Source: Spirochaetales bacterium (GTDB lineage Bacteria; Spirochaetota; Spirochaetia; Treponematales; Treponemataceae). From it: a stretch of 59,204 nucleotides of DNA. This document shows, piece after piece, positions 25,365-33,478 of the stretch. Location of the stretch: contig JAUNWH010000010.1 of the NCBI GenBank assembly GCA_030540405.1, forward strand, positions 1 through 59,204, given 5' to 3'. The notes below the pieces were generated by a model that was given only the letters and a program-made list of their open reading frames with translations, was not told the DNA's origin and searched no databases. How positions within the stretch are numbered: position 1 is the first letter of the stretch; every line of letters begins with the position of its first letter. The translations under genes and the position numbers were made by a program.

Positions 25365-25410
25365 TAAATTCTGAATTGCTGAAAAAAGGAATTTGCTTTT
25401 TAGAATGAAA

Positions 25411-25446
25411 ATAAAAAAACTTCCAGCTCCAAAAGAAACCGGAAGT
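25411..25446 (-). terminator. Intrinsic terminator after the hemerythrin gene
   Basis: On the minus strand, ACTTCC and GGAAGT pair (25419-25446), followed by TTTTTTTATT. Confidence 0.8.
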
Positions 25447-25476
25447 CTTGCAAAGTTCAAATAAAAAATTTGCTTA

Positions 25477-25887
25477 TTAAATTTTTGGCTTTACAAATGC
25501 CGCCCAGACACGGTCTGCTTTTGCAATGTGATTCAAAATCCAGCCAACCATGTAAGAATAAAATCTTGCACCGTCATCTTTGCGGTCAGAAGAAAGCCGC
25601 TTAATCTGATGGTTAACTTCATTTATAAAGTTGTCATGCGCAGTCTTGTGAATGTCAACACCGGAATATCCATACTTGCGCATAAATTCTTCTTCATTTG
25701 AAAAATGGTAAACCGTGTAGTCTGTAAGTTTTTTTAGAACCTTCGCCATATTAAGACCGTAAGCCTCATCTGTGCCAGTCGCCGCAGCGTAAAGTTCATT
25801 TGCAATCTGAATCAGCTTTTTGTGCTGATTGTCAATTTCAGGAATTCCCAAAAGATAAGAATCGCTCCATTCAATTTTTTCAACCAT
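25477..25887 (-). CDS. Bacteriohemerythrin
   Basis: The protein has 136 residues. It is an O2-binding di-iron four-helix bundle. The expected ligands are visible: H in DNQHKKL, HFSNEEEFM, HKTAHDNF and HIAKADRVW. ATG 25887 is preceded by GGAGG. There is no fused signalling domain. It sits between lysA (37 bp upstream) and the feo operon, and may buffer oxygen or iron in an anaerobe. Confidence 0.93.
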   Translation of the reverse strand: MVEKIEWSDSYLLGIPEIDNQHKKLIQIANELYAAATGTDEAYGLNMAKVLKKLTDYTVYHFSNEEEFMRKYGYSGVDIHKTAHDNFINEVNHQIKRLSSDRKDDGARFYSYMVGWILNHIAKADRVWAAFVKPKI

Positions 25888-25924
25888 CTTTTTACCTCCA
25901 ATGGCAAATCTATTCAAGCTAAAA

Positions 25925-27193
25925 TCAGCTGAAGTCTTTCAGTCCTTCAAAATCCAATGTAGCAAAATAATCCTCGACTGTTTCGCGGCGGCGGATTTCT
26001 TTTACAGTTCCATCTGAGCGCAAAAGAAGTTCTCCAGCACGAAGCTTTCCGTTGTAGTTAAAGCCCATCGCTCTTCCGTGCGCGCCGGCATCGTGGATAA
26101 TCAAAAGGTCTCCTGTTTCAATTTTTGGAAGATTTCTCTGAACCGCAAATTTATCACAGTTTTCACACAAGCTTCCAGAAACATCATAAACATAATCTTT
26201 AGGAGCATTTTCTTTTCCGCTGACAGTAACTTCATGGTAAGCGCCGTACATTCCAGGGCGCATCAAGTCCGCCATGCTTGCGTCAACTCCAATGTAGTTG
26301 CGGTAGATATTTTTTTCGTGAATTGCCTTTGTAACAAGCCAGCCGTAAGGTCCTGTAATAGGACGTCCGCATTCAAAGCAAAGCTTTAAAGGATCTAGCC
26401 CAGCCGGAACAATCATCTTGTCATAAAGAGCTTTTATTCCTTTTGCGACATAATCAAGGTCAACTTTTTTCTGTCCGCTCTTGTAAGGAATTCCAACTCC
26501 GCCGCCAAGATCCGCAAATTCAATATTAACGCCGCACTCTTTTTGAACCTCAAGAACGAGCTCAAAAACTATGCGCGCAGTGTCAACAAAGAAATCAGGG
26601 TTAAGCTCGTTGGAAGCAACCATCGTGTGAATTCCAAAATGCCTTACGCCTTCCGCCTTGCAAATTTTATAAGCCTGAATCATCTGCTCTTTTGTAAGAC
26701 CGTACTTAGCTTCTTCCGGTTTTCCAATTATGGAATTTCCGCCTTCCTTTAAAGGTCCCGGATTGTATCTAAAGCAGATTGTGTCTGGAAGCTTTCCGCC
26801 TAGAGTATTTTTCAAAAAGTCAATGTGAGTAATGTCATCGAGGTTTATAATTGCTCCAAGTTTCTGCGCATAAACAAATTCCTGGGCAGGAGTATCGTTG
26901 CTTGTAAACATTATTCTGTGTCCGGTTATTCCAGATTTTTCGCAAAGCATAAGTTCAGGCAAACTAGAACAGTCTCCGCCGCAGCCTTCGCTTTCAAGAA
27001 CTTTCAAAATGTAAGGATTGGGAAGCGCCTTGACCGCAAAATATTCCGTGAACGAAGGAAAAATGCTGAACGCTTTATAAAAATATTTTACGTTTTCACG
27101 GATTGCTTTTTCATCATAAATATAGAAAGGAGTAGGAAATTTCTTTGCAAGCTCAACAAGCTGGCTATGGCTCAACGGAAAATCTGAACTCAT
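25925..27193 (-). CDS. lysA: Diaminopimelate decarboxylase-like PLP enzyme
   Basis: The enzyme has 422 residues and a fold-type III PLP barrel. The Schiff-base Lys is in YFAVKALPNP near residue 56. CGGDCSSLPEL, the glycine-rich ADLGGGVGIPY and CFECGRPITG are hallmarks; CENCDKFA near residue 340 supplies the active-site Cys from the partner subunit. It should convert meso-diaminopimelate to lysine, though some close homologues decarboxylate other substrates. GGAGG precedes ATG 27193, and this SD can pair with an upstream CCTCCAAAA. Confidence 0.85.
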   Translation of the reverse strand: MSSDFPLSHSQLVELAKKFPTPFYIYDEKAIRENVKYFYKAFSIFPSFTEYFAVKALPNPYILKVLESEGCGGDCSSLPELMLCEKSGITGHRIMFTSNDTPAQEFVYAQKLGAIINLDDITHIDFLKNTLGGKLPDTICFRYNPGPLKEGGNSIIGKPEEAKYGLTKEQMIQAYKICKAEGVRHFGIHTMVASNELNPDFFVDTARIVFELVLEVQKECGVNIEFADLGGGVGIPYKSGQKKVDLDYVAKGIKALYDKMIVPAGLDPLKLCFECGRPITGPYGWLVTKAIHEKNIYRNYIGVDASMADLMRPGMYGAYHEVTVSGKENAPKDYVYDVSGSLCENCDKFAVQRNLPKIETGDLLIIHDAGAHGRAMGFNYNGKLRAGELLLRSDGTVKEIRRRETVEDYFATLDFEGLKDFS

Positions 27194-27199
27194 AAAATG

Positions 27200-27250
27200 C
27201 CTCCAAAACAAGCTGGTAATTTTTGCAATAGTATTGCACTTTTTTGGAGG
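27200..27250 (-). promoter_or_regulatory. Hairpin able to mask the lysA Shine-Dalgarno
   Basis: CCTCCAAAA and TTTTGGAGG form a 9-bp perfect inverted repeat (27200-27208 and 27242-27250); in the mRNA the 3' arm holds the lysA GGAGG. Inside lies a second palindrome, TGCAATA-G-TATTGCA (27224-27238). If transcription starts upstream of both, initiation would be structure-controlled. Confidence 0.5.
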
Positions 27251-27336
27251 GAAGACAAGACACCTTTTTTCCTCAACTTAGCTAATTGATGCGACGTTTC
27301 TTGCCGCATATGAAATTTTCACATTTTTCAAGAGCT

Positions 27337-29457
27337 TTATTTTGCAAGGATTTCGGATAAAAGTGCAAGCAGCGACTTTATATCAAATGGCTTGGAAACA
27401 AAATAATCCATTCCAGATTTCAATGCCTGCTCCTTGTCTTCTTCAAAAGCATTCGCCGTCATCGCCACAATCGGAATAGAAGACTTGGACTTGCTTTTCA
27501 TCTCGCGGATTTTCATAGAAGCCTCGTATCCGTTCATGACAGGCATCATCACATCCATAAGAACAACTTTGTAATATTCTTCCGGGCAAGCAGAAAGCAT
27601 ATCCAGCGCAACTTTTCCATTTTCAGCCTCGTCAATAACAAAGCCCGCGCCCTTTAAAAGTTCCCTTGCAATGTCGCGGTTAAGGCTGTTGTCTTCCACC
27701 AAAAGAATTCTAGTTCCTTTCAAGTCCACTGATTTTTCCAGGGAAGCAGAAATTTCTTTTTTGCCAGATTCTTTTTCAGGGGCATTTTCAAAGTCAAAAC
27801 ATATAAGAAATTCTGTTCCCACATCTTTTTTGCTTTTTAGGAAAATCGAGCCATCCATTTTTTCAACAAGATTTTTTGAAATTGAAAGTCCAAGCCCTGT
27901 CCCCTGAACATGAAAGTTTTCAATATTTTCATCCCGCTCAAAAGGATTAAAAACTTTTTTCTGAAACTCTTCCGACATTCCAATTCCGTTGTCCTTGATT
28001 CTGAATTGATAAGAAGAATATCCGTCTGAAACAGAAGGAGTTTCCGCAGCGGTGAATTTTATTGAGCCGTTTTCTCCAGTGTATTTTACAGAATTTCCAA
28101 GAATGTTTATAAGAATCTGCTTGAGCCTGAGCTTGTCGCAAAAAACTTTACGGCTAAGATTTCCATGGCGCAAAACTGAATAATTAAGTTTTTTAGACTG
28201 AAGCTGCGGCTGAATAACACTGTCAACTTCCGAAAGAATATCTTCAATTGAATTTGACGTAAGCTTTATTTTTATTTTTCCGCTTTCAATTCTGGACATA
28301 TCAAGAACATCATTTATAAGGCAAAGCAAATAGCTTGAACTTGTCTTTATGCGCGCAAGGTCCGACTTTATAAGTTCCGGGTTTCCAATGTGCTTTTCCG
28401 CAAGCGAAGTATATCCGATAATTGCGTTCATAGGAGTTCTGATGTCATGGCTCATGTTGGAAAGAAAACGCGACTTTGCGTGGCTTGCAAGTTCCGCCAT
28501 AGACAACGCTTCCTGCAATGCCTTCCGCTGTTTCATTTCATGTTCGGTTTCCGTATCAACATTCATAAAGCCCATAAGAACATTTCCAGTCTCGCGGATA
28601 TTTCCAATTCTAACAACCGTAAGCTTCATATAGGAAATTTTGTTGTTTATATACGAGCGGAAATTTACGTAATAACTTTCACGCTTGGAAAGCTGCTTTA
28701 AAATATTTTCACGAGAAAAAGCACGTTTGATCATGTCGCGGTCATCTTCATAAACTGAAACGCTGGCGTAAAAATCAAGCACATCGTCATAAGGAAGACC
28801 TTCCAAAGATTCATTGTAAAAAGAACTTACTCTGTCGTTAATTCTTACAATGCGGATTATTCCAGACATTACATTTATCATAAAAACATTGCTGTACTCA
28901 ATTGTAAGAGCGTTGATAATTTCCAGCTGATAAAGTTTTTCTTCTTTTTGCCTGTAACCGCTCGTAATATTTTTTACAACGGCAAGTCCCATTATGTTGC
29001 CAGTGCTTTCGTCCTTTGTAAGAATTATTGTTGTGCGTGTCCAAAAAGATTCGCCGTTATAAGTAGACCTGCTCGAGTCAAACTGAATTTCATATTTTTC
29101 CATTATAAACGAATCCAAGAGACAGTAAACGTTCATCTTCTCAAGGAAACGTTTTTTTTCTTCATCCGACAAATCCCAGCAAAGCGCGTCAATAAAATCA
29201 GTGTAAGAGCAGTTTTCAGGAAGCCCCATCGCAGGCTTAAGCTGAATAATCCGGTCGCTCATTCTCTGCACAGGATTTCCTACAATCAAGTCTTTTGAAA
29301 GATTGAATTCATAGAGAATCATTGCGTCGGCAGCGATTGCCTTTTTGTACTGATTTGTTTTTATATCGCCGCTATCCAAAATGTAGCCGCTAACACTTTT
29401 TTTTATCTGGGAAAACTCATGTTCCTTGTCATCTGAAAAAATAGAAATATTTTGCAT
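27337..29457 (-). CDS. Hybrid sensor histidine kinase/response regulator
   Basis: The product has 706 residues and no clear membrane segment, so it is probably cytoplasmic. Residues about 10-310 hold PAS-like sensor domains. The phosphoacceptor His is in SNMSHDIRTPMNAIIGYTSL near residue 335. The ATPase N, G1 and G2 boxes are ILGNSVKYT, RIKDNGIGM and GTGLGLSISKNLV. A C-terminal receiver (about 580-705) has its phosphoacceptor Asp in VVLMDVMMPVMNGYEA. The partner output protein is not adjacent. No SD is seen; TACAAT sits 7 bp before the ATG. Longer starts are possible but less likely. Confidence 0.92.
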   Translation of the reverse strand: MQNISIFSDDKEHEFSQIKKSVSGYILDSGDIKTNQYKKAIAADAMILYEFNLSKDLIVGNPVQRMSDRIIQLKPAMGLPENCSYTDFIDALCWDLSDEEKKRFLEKMNVYCLLDSFIMEKYEIQFDSSRSTYNGESFWTRTTIILTKDESTGNIMGLAVVKNITSGYRQKEEKLYQLEIINALTIEYSNVFMINVMSGIIRIVRINDRVSSFYNESLEGLPYDDVLDFYASVSVYEDDRDMIKRAFSRENILKQLSKRESYYVNFRSYINNKISYMKLTVVRIGNIRETGNVLMGFMNVDTETEHEMKQRKALQEALSMAELASHAKSRFLSNMSHDIRTPMNAIIGYTSLAEKHIGNPELIKSDLARIKTSSSYLLCLINDVLDMSRIESGKIKIKLTSNSIEDILSEVDSVIQPQLQSKKLNYSVLRHGNLSRKVFCDKLRLKQILINILGNSVKYTGENGSIKFTAAETPSVSDGYSSYQFRIKDNGIGMSEEFQKKVFNPFERDENIENFHVQGTGLGLSISKNLVEKMDGSIFLKSKKDVGTEFLICFDFENAPEKESGKKEISASLEKSVDLKGTRILLVEDNSLNRDIARELLKGAGFVIDEAENGKVALDMLSACPEEYYKVVLMDVMMPVMNGYEASMKIREMKSKSKSSIPIVAMTANAFEEDKEQALKSGMDYFVSKPFDIKSLLALLSEILAK

Positions 29458-29464
29458 TTTCTTA

Positions 29465-29493
29465 ATTGTAATCCCAAATGAAAGAAAACACAA
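29465..29493 (-). promoter_or_regulatory. Predicted promoter of the hybrid kinase, leaderless arrangement
   Basis: On the minus strand, TTGTGT (29488-29493), a 17-bp spacer and TACAAT (29465-29470) end 7 bp before the start codon, with no SD. Confidence 0.45.
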
Positions 29494-29519
29494 ACAAAAA
29501 CAAAAGCCAGAACTGACTA

Positions 29520-29569
29520 AAAAAGATAAGCCGTCTGCAAAAAACTTTTCAGCTTAATGCAAACGGCTT
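29520..29569 (-). terminator. Intrinsic terminator after leuB
   Basis: A 12-bp stem (29528-29539 with 29558-29569, one G-T pair) reads AAGCCGTTTGCA on the minus strand and is followed by ATCTTTTTT. Confidence 0.85.
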
Positions 29570-29593
29570 TAAATTTTTTCAGAAAGAGTGAAA

Positions 29594-30679
29594 CTAGATG
29601 CGCTCTACAACAAGCTGGCCCATTTCCTTTGTGCCAACAAGTTTTCCAGAAGACTTAAGCTCTTCAAGGTGGCTTCCAGCAATGTCGCCTGTTCTGTAGC
29701 CCTCATCAAGAACTGAATTAACAGCGTCTTCAATAACTTTTGCTTCTTTTTCAAGTCCAAAGCTGTAACGCAAAAGCATCGCGGCAGAAAGAATTGTCGC
29801 AAGAGGATTCGCAAGATTTTTTCCGGCAATGTCTGGAGCAGAACCGTGAATCGGCTCGTAAAGTCCAGGACCTCCGTCGCCCAATGAAGCTGAAGCCAGC
29901 ATTCCGATTGAGCCTGTAATCTGGCTTGCTTCGTCAGAAAGAATGTCGCCGAACATATTGCTTGTTGCAATTACATCGAACTGGCGCGGGTTGCGGACAA
30001 GCTGCATAGAAGCATTGTCAATATAAAGGTAAGAAAGCGCAACATCAGGATAGTCGCCTTTTACAGATTCTGTAACTTTTCTCCAGAGCTGGCTTGAATT
30101 CAAGATGTTCGCCTTGTCAACTACGCAAAGACGTTTCTGGCGTTTTTGCGCGAATTCAAATCCCATGCGGACAATGCGCTCAATTTCGCTCCAAGTATAT
30201 TTTTCTGTGTCCCATGCGGATTTTCCGTCAGCTGCAGTTCCTCTGTCTCCAAAGTAAATTCCAGAAATCAGCTCGCGGACAATGAGAATGTTAAGTCCGT
30301 CGCCAACAATTTCATCTTTTAAAGGACAAGCATCTTTAAGCTGCTTCCACATTACAGCAGGACGAAGATTTGCAAAAACTTTCATTCCGCCGCGAAGACC
30401 AAGCAATGCTTTTTCAGGACGAAGCTCAGACGGAAGGTTGTCCCACTTTGGACCGCCTACAGCGCCAAGAAGAACTGCATCGCTTTTAAGGCACTTGTCA
30501 AGTTCTTCTTGCGGCAACGGTTTTCCAAACTTATCGATTGCGCATCCGCCTGCTGTAACAGTTTCGTAATTAAATTTATGTCCGAATTTTGAAGCGACTG
30601 CGTTCAAGACATTTACAGCTTCGGCAACAACATCAGGACCGATTCCGTCTCCAGGAATCAAGGCAATATTTTTTTCCAT
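29594..30679 (-). CDS. leuB: 3-isopropylmalate dehydrogenase
   Basis: The protein has 361 residues. It is an NAD-dependent beta-decarboxylating dehydrogenase. The N-terminus NIALIPGDGIGPDVVAEA, the substrate loop LLGLRGGMKVFANLRPA, the ELISGIYFG segment and the GSAPDIAGKNLANP motif are those of LeuB. It serves leucine synthesis, and also the citramalate route to 2-oxobutyrate when paired with CimA. AGGAG precedes ATG 30679. It follows cimA by 97 bp on the same strand. Confidence 0.96.
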   Translation of the reverse strand: MEKNIALIPGDGIGPDVVAEAVNVLNAVASKFGHKFNYETVTAGGCAIDKFGKPLPQEELDKCLKSDAVLLGAVGGPKWDNLPSELRPEKALLGLRGGMKVFANLRPAVMWKQLKDACPLKDEIVGDGLNILIVRELISGIYFGDRGTAADGKSAWDTEKYTWSEIERIVRMGFEFAQKRQKRLCVVDKANILNSSQLWRKVTESVKGDYPDVALSYLYIDNASMQLVRNPRQFDVIATSNMFGDILSDEASQITGSIGMLASASLGDGGPGLYEPIHGSAPDIAGKNLANPLATILSAAMLLRYSFGLEKEAKVIEDAVNSVLDEGYRTGDIAGSHLEELKSSGKLVGTKEMGQLVVERI

Positions 30680-30776
30680 AATCAAACTCCTATAAAAAGT
30701 CAATGCATACTTTACTAATACTAAAGTTTATAAAGTATTTATAAAATACTCCAAAGCAACATTTATGTAAAGAACA

Positions 30777-32375
30777 TTAAATGAATTTGTGGTACTTTTT
30801 TTCAATGTCCTTAATCAGTTTGTACTCAAAAGAGTCAACCAAGGCAAGCCAAGAAGCTTCAATAACGTCGCAGCTCACACCGATTGTCGTCCAGCTGTCA
30901 GTTCCGTCTGTAGATTCAATCAGAACACGGACACTTGCGGCTGTTGCAGATTTTCCGTCAAGAACACGGACTTTATAGTCTGTAAGGTGAATATCCTGCA
31001 CGCTCGGATAAAAAGATTTGAGCGCAGTGCGCAACGCAAAGTCAAGAGCATTAACAGGACCGTTTCCTTCTCCGGCGGCAATTTCTTCATGGCCGTCAAC
31101 TTCAATCTTAAGCTGGGCAAAAGAATAAAGACCATCTTCAATAAGCGGAGACTCGTCGGAAGTTTTATAGTAGCGCAATTTAAAGAACGGCTGGTATTTT
31201 CCAATCGACTTGCGGACTAAAAGCTCAAAGCTTCCGTCTGCGCCTTCAAACTGGTAGCCCTGATGCTCAAGCTCTTTTACCTTCGCCATGATTTCTGAAA
31301 CAACCGGACTTGACTTTGTAATTGACGGATCAAACTTTCTGATTTTTTCAATGACCATGCTTCTTCCGGCAACTTCGCTCATAAGGAACACGCGGGAATT
31401 TCCAACTGATTCAGGCTCGATGTGCTCATAAGCAAACGGATTTTTTAGAACCGCATCGATGTGCATTCCGGCTTTGTGCGCAAAAGCATTTTGGCCGACA
31501 TACGGAAGCCCCGGGTCAAGAGTTATGTTTGTAATTTCCGCAACGCGCTTGCAGATTGGAGTGAGCAGCTTTATGTTTTCTTCTGGAATGCACTTGCAGT
31601 TCATTTTAAGCTGAAGGTTCGAAATTATTGTAGAAAGATTTGCGTTTCCTGTGCGCTCGCCGAATCCAAGAAGAACACCCTGGACATGAGTTGCGCCGGC
31701 TTCAACTGCGACAAGAGAATTTGCAACGGCAAGCCCTGAATCATTGTGCGTGTGAATTCCAATCACCGCGCCCGCCCCGAATTTTTCAACAGCGGCACGG
31801 ACACCTTCGCGGCACTCTTCAATCATTGCGCCGCCCTTTGTCTCGCAAAGTGAAAGAACGCTCGCCCCTCCTTCAATCGCAGCACCCAAAGCCTTTAAAG
31901 CGTAATCCTTGTTCGCCTTGAAGCCTGTAAAAAAATGCTCGGCGTCAAAAATAACATTGCGTCCGCGCTGCTTTAAATATGCGCAAGTGTCCCTTATCAT
32001 TTCAAGATTTTCTTCAAGGGAAGCGTGAAGAATTTCCGTAGCCTGAAAATCCCAAGTCTTTCCGAAGATAACGACAGTTTCCGTTTCCGCAGAAAGAAGG
32101 CTTTGCAAGTTAGCGTCTTCCGCGCATGAAGAGTCTTTTCTTCTTGTTGAGCCGAACGCAACAATCTGCGAATTTTTCAGTTTAAGGCTTTTTGCACGCT
32201 GAAAGAATTCCATGTCCTTGGGATTCGAGCCAGGGTTTCCGGCTTCAATATATTTTATGCCCAAGTCGTCCAAAGCCTGCACAATATGAATTTTATCCTG
32301 AACAGAATAGCTTATTCCTTCTCCCTGCGAACCGTCGCGCAAAGTAGAATCAAGTATCTCAATCTTTCTTTCCAT
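30777..32375 (-). CDS. cimA: (R)-citramalate synthase
   Basis: The enzyme (532 residues) condenses pyruvate and acetyl-CoA to citramalate, the threonine-independent start of isoleucine synthesis. The catalytic barrel opens with LDSTLRDGSQGEGISYSV and carries the metal motif IGIHTHNDSG. YVGQNAFAHKAGMHIDAVLKN marks the linker, and the C-terminal LeuA allosteric domain (about 390-530) would bind isoleucine. The LDSTLRDGSQGEG variant and the length favour CimA over LeuA. No SD is seen, and a TATATT lies 7 bp before the ATG. A GAATAT-rich repeat array lies upstream. Confidence 0.93.
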   Translation of the reverse strand: MERKIEILDSTLRDGSQGEGISYSVQDKIHIVQALDDLGIKYIEAGNPGSNPKDMEFFQRAKSLKLKNSQIVAFGSTRRKDSSCAEDANLQSLLSAETETVVIFGKTWDFQATEILHASLEENLEMIRDTCAYLKQRGRNVIFDAEHFFTGFKANKDYALKALGAAIEGGASVLSLCETKGGAMIEECREGVRAAVEKFGAGAVIGIHTHNDSGLAVANSLVAVEAGATHVQGVLLGFGERTGNANLSTIISNLQLKMNCKCIPEENIKLLTPICKRVAEITNITLDPGLPYVGQNAFAHKAGMHIDAVLKNPFAYEHIEPESVGNSRVFLMSEVAGRSMVIEKIRKFDPSITKSSPVVSEIMAKVKELEHQGYQFEGADGSFELLVRKSIGKYQPFFKLRYYKTSDESPLIEDGLYSFAQLKIEVDGHEEIAAGEGNGPVNALDFALRTALKSFYPSVQDIHLTDYKVRVLDGKSATAASVRVLIESTDGTDSWTTIGVSCDVIEASWLALVDSFEYKLIKDIEKKYHKFI

Positions 32376-32714
32376 AGCGGAAAATATATCAGAAATAATT
32401 TTTTTTTAATAGCGTGCTTCAGGAATATTTAATTTTCCTCTGGAATTCTTTAAAAGCTTCAAGAATATTGCATTTTCCAGGTGGAATTCGTTAAAAAACT
32501 CAAGAATATGAAATTTTCCTGAAGAATATGCATAAAAAGTCTGGAATATCTTTTATTCTTCAATATTTATGCAAATTCTTCGAGAATATACAATATTCCT
32601 GAAGAATATCACTTATTCCTGTATATTTATGCGTATTTCAATAGAAAATCGGCTTAAAATTGCACAATGGTTCAGATTCTGATAAACTAAGGCAAATTTT
32701 ATTCGGAGAAAAAT
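32376..32714. repeat. ~41-bp imperfect tandem repeats between cimA and thrH
   Basis: The 339-bp intergenic region contains units starting at 32418, 32458 and 32499 (40-41-bp period) and two more degenerate units to about 32640. Each unit carries AGAATAT-like and ATTTTCCT words. The region separates divergent cimA and thrH. A weak thrH promoter (TTGCAC 32660-32665, TAAACT 32683-32688) follows it. No open reading frame is credible here. Confidence 0.7.
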
Positions 32715-33320
32715 ATGTACATTACATGCTTAGATTTAGAGGGCGTTCTTGTTCCTGAAATTTGGATTGCATTTGCAAAGGCTTCTGGAATTCCAGAGCT
32801 TACACGCACAACACGCGACGAGCCGGACTACAACAAGCTCATGAACTGGAGAATCGGAATTCTTAAGGAGCACAAGCTTGGGCTCAAGGAAATTCAGGAA
32901 GTAATTGAAAAAATAGATCCGCTTCCGGGCGCAAAGGAATTCCTTGACGAGCTTAGATCAATCTGCCAGACAATAATAATCAGCGACACATTCACGCAGT
33001 TCGCTTCTCCGCTGATGAAAAAACTCGGACAGCCTACAATTTTCTGCAATTCGCTTGAAGTTTCTGATTCCGGGGAAATTACAGGATTTAAAATGCGCAT
33101 CGAAAATTCCAAGCTGACAACAGTAAAAGCTCTTCAGTCAATTGGATACGACACAATCGCTTCTGGAGACAGCTACAACGACCTTGGAATGATCAAGGCG
33201 AGCAAAGCGGGATTTTTATTTAAAAGCACAGACAAAATAAAGTCGGAAAATCCAGAACTTCCAGCGTTTGAAGAATACAATGAGCTTCTTGACGCAATAA
33301 AAATCCAGCTTAAGAAATAA
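32715..33320 (+). CDS. thrH: ThrH: phosphoserine phosphatase/homoserine phosphotransferase
   Basis: This 201-residue HAD-superfamily enzyme has the DxDxE-like motif I CLDLEGVLVPEIWIAF at its very N-terminus. Motif II is ISDTFTQF, and motif IV is SGDSYNDLGM. It closely follows the Pseudomonas ThrH pattern. ThrH dephosphorylates phosphoserine and can transfer the phosphate to homoserine, which links serine and threonine synthesis. GGAG lies before the ATG. A strong terminator follows. Confidence 0.92.
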   Translation: MYITCLDLEGVLVPEIWIAFAKASGIPELTRTTRDEPDYNKLMNWRIGILKEHKLGLKEIQEVIEKIDPLPGAKEFLDELRSICQTIIISDTFTQFASPLMKKLGQPTIFCNSLEVSDSGEITGFKMRIENSKLTTVKALQSIGYDTIASGDSYNDLGMIKASKAGFLFKSTDKIKSENPELPAFEEYNELLDAIKIQLKK

Positions 33321-33332
33321 TAATTTTTGCAA

Positions 33333-33371
33333 AAAGCATACTCTGGATTTTTACAAAGTATGCTTTTTTTT
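33333..33371 (+). terminator. Intrinsic terminator after thrH
   Basis: AAGCATACT and AGTATGCTT form a 9-bp stem, followed by TTTTTTT. The complementary A run on the left could also make it act on the minus strand. Confidence 0.88.
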
Positions 33372-33448
33372 ATTTAGGGTTTATCAAAACCTTAAAAACG
33401 GCTGAGTTAAGGTCTTGAGCGTAAGCGTGCCTTGACCAGACGTATTTA

Positions 33449-33478
33449 GAGCAGCTGTGAATGACACTTTTGCTGCTC
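33449..33478 (-). other. Perfect 7-bp hairpin abutting the fhs stop
   Basis: GAGCAGC (33449-33455) and GCTGCTC (33472-33478) pair immediately after the fhs stop codon on the minus strand. There is no T run, so it may be an mRNA 3'-end stabiliser rather than a terminator. Confidence 0.5.

Noticed and set aside
27289..27309. Hairpin ATGCGGC/GTCGCAT as a terminator of the hybrid-kinase gene
   Set aside because: No T run follows it on the minus strand, so it does not qualify as an intrinsic terminator.
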